A stretch of 64,000 nt of DNA from Salinispora vitiensis (GTDB lineage: Bacteria; Actinomycetota; Actinomycetes; Mycobacteriales; Micromonosporaceae), in contig NZ_KB900388.1 in assembly GCF_000378825.1 (NCBI RefSeq), positions 2,120,501-2,184,500 of the forward strand, in the 5' to 3' direction. Made by a program: the position numbers and the translations under genes. Positions 60,618 to 64,000 of this stretch are shown here, piece by piece. The notes beneath the pieces were generated by a model. That model made no database searches, had not been told where the DNA came from, and was given only the letters and a program-made list of their open reading frames with translations. The stretch's first letter is position 1. Each line of letters begins with the position of its first letter.

Positions 60618-60857
60618 ATGACCCGTGACGAGATCACCACCGGCCTCGCCGAGATCCTCGAAGAGGTTGCCGGGGTGACCCCGGACGACGTGGCCGAGGG
60701 GAAGTCCTTCACCGACGACCTGGACGTCGACTCGCTGTCGATGGTGGAAGTCGTGGTGGCCGCCGAAGAGAAGTTCGGCGTCAAGATCCCGGATAACGAG
60801 GTGCAGAACCTGAAGACGGTCGGGGACGCCGTCAGCTACATCGAGGCGCAGTCCTGA
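60618..60857 (+). CDS. acpP: acyl carrier protein AcpP
   Basis: 79 residues, acidic and helical, with the phosphopantetheine attachment site DVDSLSMVEVV (Ser39). It carries the growing acyl chain for FabD, FabH and FabF encoded alongside. The motif DSLS, rather than the general DSL(D/T), is common in actinobacteria. ATG at 60618 follows AGAGGAACC. Its stop is 2 nt before fabF, so the two are translated together. Confidence 0.97.
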   Translation: MTRDEITTGLAEILEEVAGVTPDDVAEGKSFTDDLDVDSLSMVEVVVAAEEKFGVKIPDNEVQNLKTVGDAVSYIEAQS

Positions 60858-60859
60858 CC

Positions 60860-62086
60860 ATGGCCCACACCGACGTCGTCGTCACCGGTCTCGGCGCGAC
60901 CACCCCGCTGGGCGGGGACGTCGCGTCAACCTGGGACGCCATGCTCAATGGCCAGTCCGGGGTGAGCGCGCTCACCCCGGACTGGGCCGAACAGCTACCG
61001 GTCCGGATCGCAGCCCAACTCGCGGTCGAGCCGGCTGAGCTGCTGGACCGGATCAAGTTGCGCCGACTGGACCGCTCCGAGGCGATCGCGATCATCGCCG
61101 CGAACCAGGCTTGGGCTGATGCCGGTCTCGCCGACTCCGGGCTGGACTCGGAGCGGCTCGGCGTCAGCGTCGGCTCGGGCATCGGCGGTGCGCTGACCCT
61201 GCTCAACCAGGACGACATCCTTGAGGCCTCCGGCCCGCGGCGGGTCTCCCCGCACACCATTCCGATGCTGATGCCGAATGGCCCCGCCGCCTGGGTCGGC
61301 CTGGAGCTGCAGGCCCGCGCGGGTGTGCACTCGGTGGCCAGTGCCTGTGCCACCGGCGCGGAGGCGATCACCCTCGGCATGGACATGATCCGTGCCGGGC
61401 GCGCCGACGTGGTGGTGGCCGGCGGCACCGAGGCGGTCATCCACCCGCTGCCGATCGCCGGCTTCTCCTCGATGCGGGCGATGTCCACCCGCAACGACGA
61501 GCCGGAGAAGGCCTCTCGCCCCTGGGACAAGGCCCGCGACGGCTTCGTACTCGGCGAAGGCGCCGGAGTGCTCGTGCTGGAACGCGCCGACCACGCCGCA
61601 GCCCGCGGCGCCCAGGTGTACGCACGGCTCGCTGGCGCCGGAGTAACCTCCGACGGCTACGACATCGTTCAGCCGCACCCGGAGGGCGTCGGCGCGATCC
61701 GGGCCATCACGAAGGCGATCACCGACGCGGACATCGACCGGGGCGACATCATGCACGTCAATGCCCACGCCACCTCGACCCCGGTCGGTGACCTGGCCGA
61801 AATCAAGGCGCTGCGCCAGGCGCTGGGCGATCATCCCGTCCTGACGGCGACGAAGTCGATGTCCGGGCACCTGCTCGGCGCGGCCGGAGCGCTGGAGTCG
61901 ATCGCTACGATCCTGGCGATTCGGGATGGTGTGGTACCGCCCACGATCAACCTGGATGACCCGGACGACGGTCTCGACCTGGATGTGGCCGCCAACAAGG
62001 CGCGCCACCTGGAGATCCCCGCTGCGCTGAACAACTCCTTTGGCTTCGGCGGGCACAACGTGGCTCTCGTCTTCACGCGGGCCTGA
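60860..62086 (+). CDS. fabF: 3-oxoacyl-ACP synthase II FabF
   Basis: A 408-residue condensing enzyme that elongates acyl-ACP chains. The Cys-His-His triad is seen in VASACATGAEAITLG (Cys at about 163), NAHATSTPVGDLAE and TKSMSGHLLGAAGALESI. Length and motifs are normal for FabF. It starts 2 nt after acpP and ends 22 nt before the carboxyltransferase gene, so it lies in the middle of a tightly packed operon. The mycobacterial counterpart of this gene set has kasA and kasB in this position. Confidence 0.97.
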   Translation: MAHTDVVVTGLGATTPLGGDVASTWDAMLNGQSGVSALTPDWAEQLPVRIAAQLAVEPAELLDRIKLRRLDRSEAIAIIAANQAWADAGLADSGLDSERLGVSVGSGIGGALTLLNQDDILEASGPRRVSPHTIPMLMPNGPAAWVGLELQARAGVHSVASACATGAEAITLGMDMIRAGRADVVVAGGTEAVIHPLPIAGFSSMRAMSTRNDEPEKASRPWDKARDGFVLGEGAGVLVLERADHAAARGAQVYARLAGAGVTSDGYDIVQPHPEGVGAIRAITKAITDADIDRGDIMHVNAHATSTPVGDLAEIKALRQALGDHPVLTATKSMSGHLLGAAGALESIATILAIRDGVVPPTINLDDPDDGLDLDVAANKARHLEIPAALNNSFGFGGHNVALVFTRA

Positions 62087-62108
62087 GACCACAGCCTTGG
62101 AGGCTCAC

Positions 62109-63533
62109 GTGACCACCACTGTTGCCGGCCCCGAAACCCCTACCGTGGACTATCGGGATCCGGAGCTGCGGCTCCGGTCCCTGTTCGACGCGGGCACGCT
62201 CCGCCTACTCGCTCCACGCGACAGCTCCGGTGTGCTCTGTGCCCGCGGCGAGATCGAGGGCACACCGGCCATCGCGTACGCCACCGACGCCACGAAGATG
62301 GGCGGCGCGATGGGCCTTGACGGCTGCCGCCACATCGTTGACGCGATTGACACCGCCGTCCGGGAGCGGGTGCCCGTACTCGGGCTCTGGCACTCCGGCG
62401 GAGCCCGACTCGCCGAGGGCGTGGTCGCGCTCGACGCGGTCGGTCAGGTCTTCGCCGCCATGGTCCGTGCCTCCGGCCGGGTACCACAGATCTCCGTCGT
62501 GCTCGGCCCCGCCGCGGGGGGCGCCGCCTACGGGCCGGCGCTCACCGACATCGTGGTGATGAGCGGTGCCGGCCGGATCTTCGTGACCGGCCCGGAGGTC
62601 GTCCGCAGCGTTACCGGTGAGCAGGTCGACATGGCCCGCCTCGGTGGCCCCGAACCGCACGGCCGGCGCTCCGGCGTCGTCCACGTGACGTGCCGGGACG
62701 ACGAGGAGGCGCTGGCACAGTCGCGCCGACTCGCGGCCCTCCTCGGCCACCAGGGCCGACTCTGCCCAGACGACGTGCCGGCCATCGCCGAGGACGGGCA
62801 CGACCTGGCCGCGAAGATGCCGGCCGAGACCAACCGGGCGTACGACGTCAAGCCGGTGGTCAAGGCGCTGCTCGACGCGCCCGGTGTCGAACTGCATGCC
62901 AAGTGGGCCCCGAACATCGTCACCACCCTGGGGCGGTTCGCCGGCCGGACGGTCGGCGTGATCGCCAACAACCCGCTGCGACTCGGCGGCTGTCTCGACG
63001 CCTCCAGCGCCGAGAAGGCCGCCCGCTTCGTGCGGATGTGCGACTCGCTCGGCGTACCGCTGATCGTGCTCGTTGACGTCCCCGGCTACCTGCCCGGCCT
63101 GGGCCAGGAGTGGGACGGGGTGGTCCGGCGCGGGGCGAAGCTGCTGCACGCCTTCGCCGAGGCGGTCGTGCCGCGGGTGACGCTGGTGACCCGCAAGGCG
63201 TACGGCGGCGCGTACATCGCCATGAACTCCCGTTCCCTCGGCGCGACCGCGGTCTTCGCCTGGCCGAACGCGGAGGTCGCGGTGATGGGTGCCAGCGCGG
63301 CGGTGAACATCCTGCACCGCAAGAAGCTGGCCGCCACGCCGCCGGAGGAGCGGGAGGCACTGCGCGCCGAGCTGATCGAGGAGCAGATCCGGGTCGCGGG
63401 TGGCGTGAACCGGGCGTTGGAGATCGGTGTGGTCGACAACGTCATCAAGCCGGCCGAGACCCGCCGACAGATCGCTGAGGCTCTCGCGGCGGCACCGGCC
63501 GGTCGCGGCGCGCACGGCAACATCCCGCTCTAG
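62109..63533 (+). CDS. accD6: acyl-CoA carboxylase carboxyltransferase (AccD6-like)
   Basis: A 474-residue carboxyltransferase with both halves of the fold. The N-lobe segments are MGGAMGLDGCRHIVDAID, LWHSGGARLAEGVVALDAVGQVF and VLGPAAGGAAYGPALTD. The C-lobe has NNPLRLGGCLDASSAEKAARFVRMCD, DVPGYLPGLGQEW and RKAYGGAYIAMNSRSLGAT. It makes malonyl-CoA by carboxylating acetyl-CoA with a separate biotinylated alpha subunit. Its position after fabF equals accD6 after kasB in mycobacteria (473 residues there). GTG at 62109 has GGAGG upstream. The malonyl-CoA made here is the substrate of the FabD in the same operon. Confidence 0.93.
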   Translation: MTTTVAGPETPTVDYRDPELRLRSLFDAGTLRLLAPRDSSGVLCARGEIEGTPAIAYATDATKMGGAMGLDGCRHIVDAIDTAVRERVPVLGLWHSGGARLAEGVVALDAVGQVFAAMVRASGRVPQISVVLGPAAGGAAYGPALTDIVVMSGAGRIFVTGPEVVRSVTGEQVDMARLGGPEPHGRRSGVVHVTCRDDEEALAQSRRLAALLGHQGRLCPDDVPAIAEDGHDLAAKMPAETNRAYDVKPVVKALLDAPGVELHAKWAPNIVTTLGRFAGRTVGVIANNPLRLGGCLDASSAEKAARFVRMCDSLGVPLIVLVDVPGYLPGLGQEWDGVVRRGAKLLHAFAEAVVPRVTLVTRKAYGGAYIAMNSRSLGATAVFAWPNAEVAVMGASAAVNILHRKKLAATPPEEREALRAELIEEQIRVAGGVNRALEIGVVDNVIKPAETRRQIAEALAAAPAGRGAHGNIPL

Positions 63534-63543
63534 CGGATATCGG

Positions 63544-63584
63544 GCAGCCCCCGGGTACCGCCGACCGCGGTGTCCGGGGGCTGC
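63544..63584 (+). terminator. hairpin ending the fab operon
   Basis: GCAGCCCCCGG (63544-63554) pairs with CCGGGGGCTGC (63574-63584) across a 19-nt loop, 10 nt after the carboxyltransferase stop. Confidence 0.7.
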
Positions 63585-63657
63585 GGTATACCTCTATCCC
63601 GGTGGGTAGCCGGCACGCTGCACAGTGTCGGCCCAATTCGATCCTGGGATGTGTACT

Positions 63658-64000
63658 GTGCTGCGTCATCGTCTACCGGCCACGCTGGCCGTTCTCGCCC
63701 TCCTGGTGCCGGCCGGCTGCGGCGCGGCCGACGAACCGGCCGACGAGCCGGCGTCGGCCGAGAACACCGCCGTCGGCGAGCCCTGGTACGACGAGATCAC
63801 CCCGGCCAGCGCCGACGGTGCCGCCGGTGGCGCGGACGGGCCCTGCCCGCTGCCGGTCACCTTCCCGGTCGCCGAGGGCTGGCAGGCCGAGACCGTCGAG
63901 TTTGACCCGACGACCGCCGAGGATCCGGAGTTGGCCGCCGAGATGGCGGCGATGATGACGGTGCGCGGTGGCGCCACCGCACAGTGCGAGATGGGCCGTG
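63658..64000 (+). CDS. lipoprotein, partial (cut by window end)
   Basis: The first 114 codons of a protein continuing past the window. The N-terminus is a lipoprotein signal (VLRHRLPATLAVLALLVPAGCGA, with the lipobox PAGC and Cys at about 20). An acidic Asp/Glu/Pro linker (ADEPADEPASAENT) and the start of a domain with paired Cys follow (GPCPLPVTFPVAEGWQAETVEFDPTTAED ... TAQCEMGR). GTG at 63658 has TGGGAT 7 nt upstream, fitting the leaderless pattern of the window. It is a surface-anchored protein; the function cannot be seen from this part. Confidence 0.78.
   Translation, partial: MLRHRLPATLAVLALLVPAGCGAADEPADEPASAENTAVGEPWYDEITPASADGAAGGADGPCPLPVTFPVAEGWQAETVEFDPTTAEDPELAAEMAAMMTVRGGATAQCEMGR

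Overview
The window is about 64 kb of very GC-rich DNA (roughly 70% G+C by eye) with many GTG starts, GGAGG-type ribosome binding sites and gene content of a filamentous actinomycete. The order lipB-lipA / glnA / glnE / second glnA / nadE / panB / aceE / fasR-fabD-fabH-acpP-fabF-accD, with F420-, mycothiol-era and GlnR-type features, fits the Micromonosporaceae (Micromonospora or Salinispora). That placement is from recall of gene order and protein style, not from a search. No insertion sequence, prophage, CRISPR array or large biosynthetic cluster is visible; this is mostly core chromosome with small accessory patches.

Layout. 0-5.6 kb: envelope proteins (FUSC-type exporter, TIGR01777 oxidoreductase, a large polytopic membrane protein). 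5.6-9.2 kb: lipoate synthesis (lipB, lipA) and two small membrane proteins. 9.2-23.2 kb: nitrogen metabolism, with glnA behind a GlnR-like box, an MptB-like mannosyltransferase and a divergent membrane protein, glnE coupled to an unusual glutamine-amidotransferase-like protein without the catalytic Cys, an LD-carboxypeptidase, a GlnA2-type synthetase and nadE. 23.2-25.5 kb: panB and two paralogous lipoproteins. 25.6-29.3 kb: a regulator-rich patch (F420 reductase, AraC, VOC protein, TetR, methyltransferase) with a striking array of five 7-bp units. 29.4-32.6 kb: a secreted lysozyme-like protein, an HTH/nucleotidyltransferase pair and rnpB. 32.6-45.3 kb: TauE, a three-gene operon (Nif3-like, zinc-ribbon, RNase H/phosphatase), an XRE/flavoprotein/degenerate prim-pol module, a SNF2 helicase with a SWIM partner, and a pyruvyltransferase-like gene. 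45.4-47.3 kb: hydrolase remnant and a Tat-exported deacetylase in locally AT-richer DNA. 48-53.4 kb: tRNA-Val, AhpE-like peroxiredoxin, DUF3052, MarR, YjbQ and aceE. 53.5-64 kb: SRPBCC, gltX, a secreted protein, then the type II fatty-acid synthase cluster controlled by FasR, and a lipoprotein cut by the window end.

How it fits together. GlnA is the target of GlnE (its adenylylation-site Tyr is present), while the second synthetase lacks that site and so probably escapes this control. LipB and LipA supply the lipoyl group needed by the pyruvate dehydrogenase complex whose E1 (aceE) lies further on; acetyl-CoA then feeds the carboxyltransferase and FAS II genes. A recurrent architectural signal is a TANNNT -10 element ending 6-8 nt before the start codon with no ribosome binding site, which marks many genes here as probably leaderless and was used to choose starts.

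The items most worth following are the FabD fused to a biotinyl-like domain without its Lys, the Cys-less amidotransferase coupled to glnE, the heptamer operator array, the HTH/nucleotidyltransferase pair beside rnpB, and the XRE/flavoprotein/prim-pol module.
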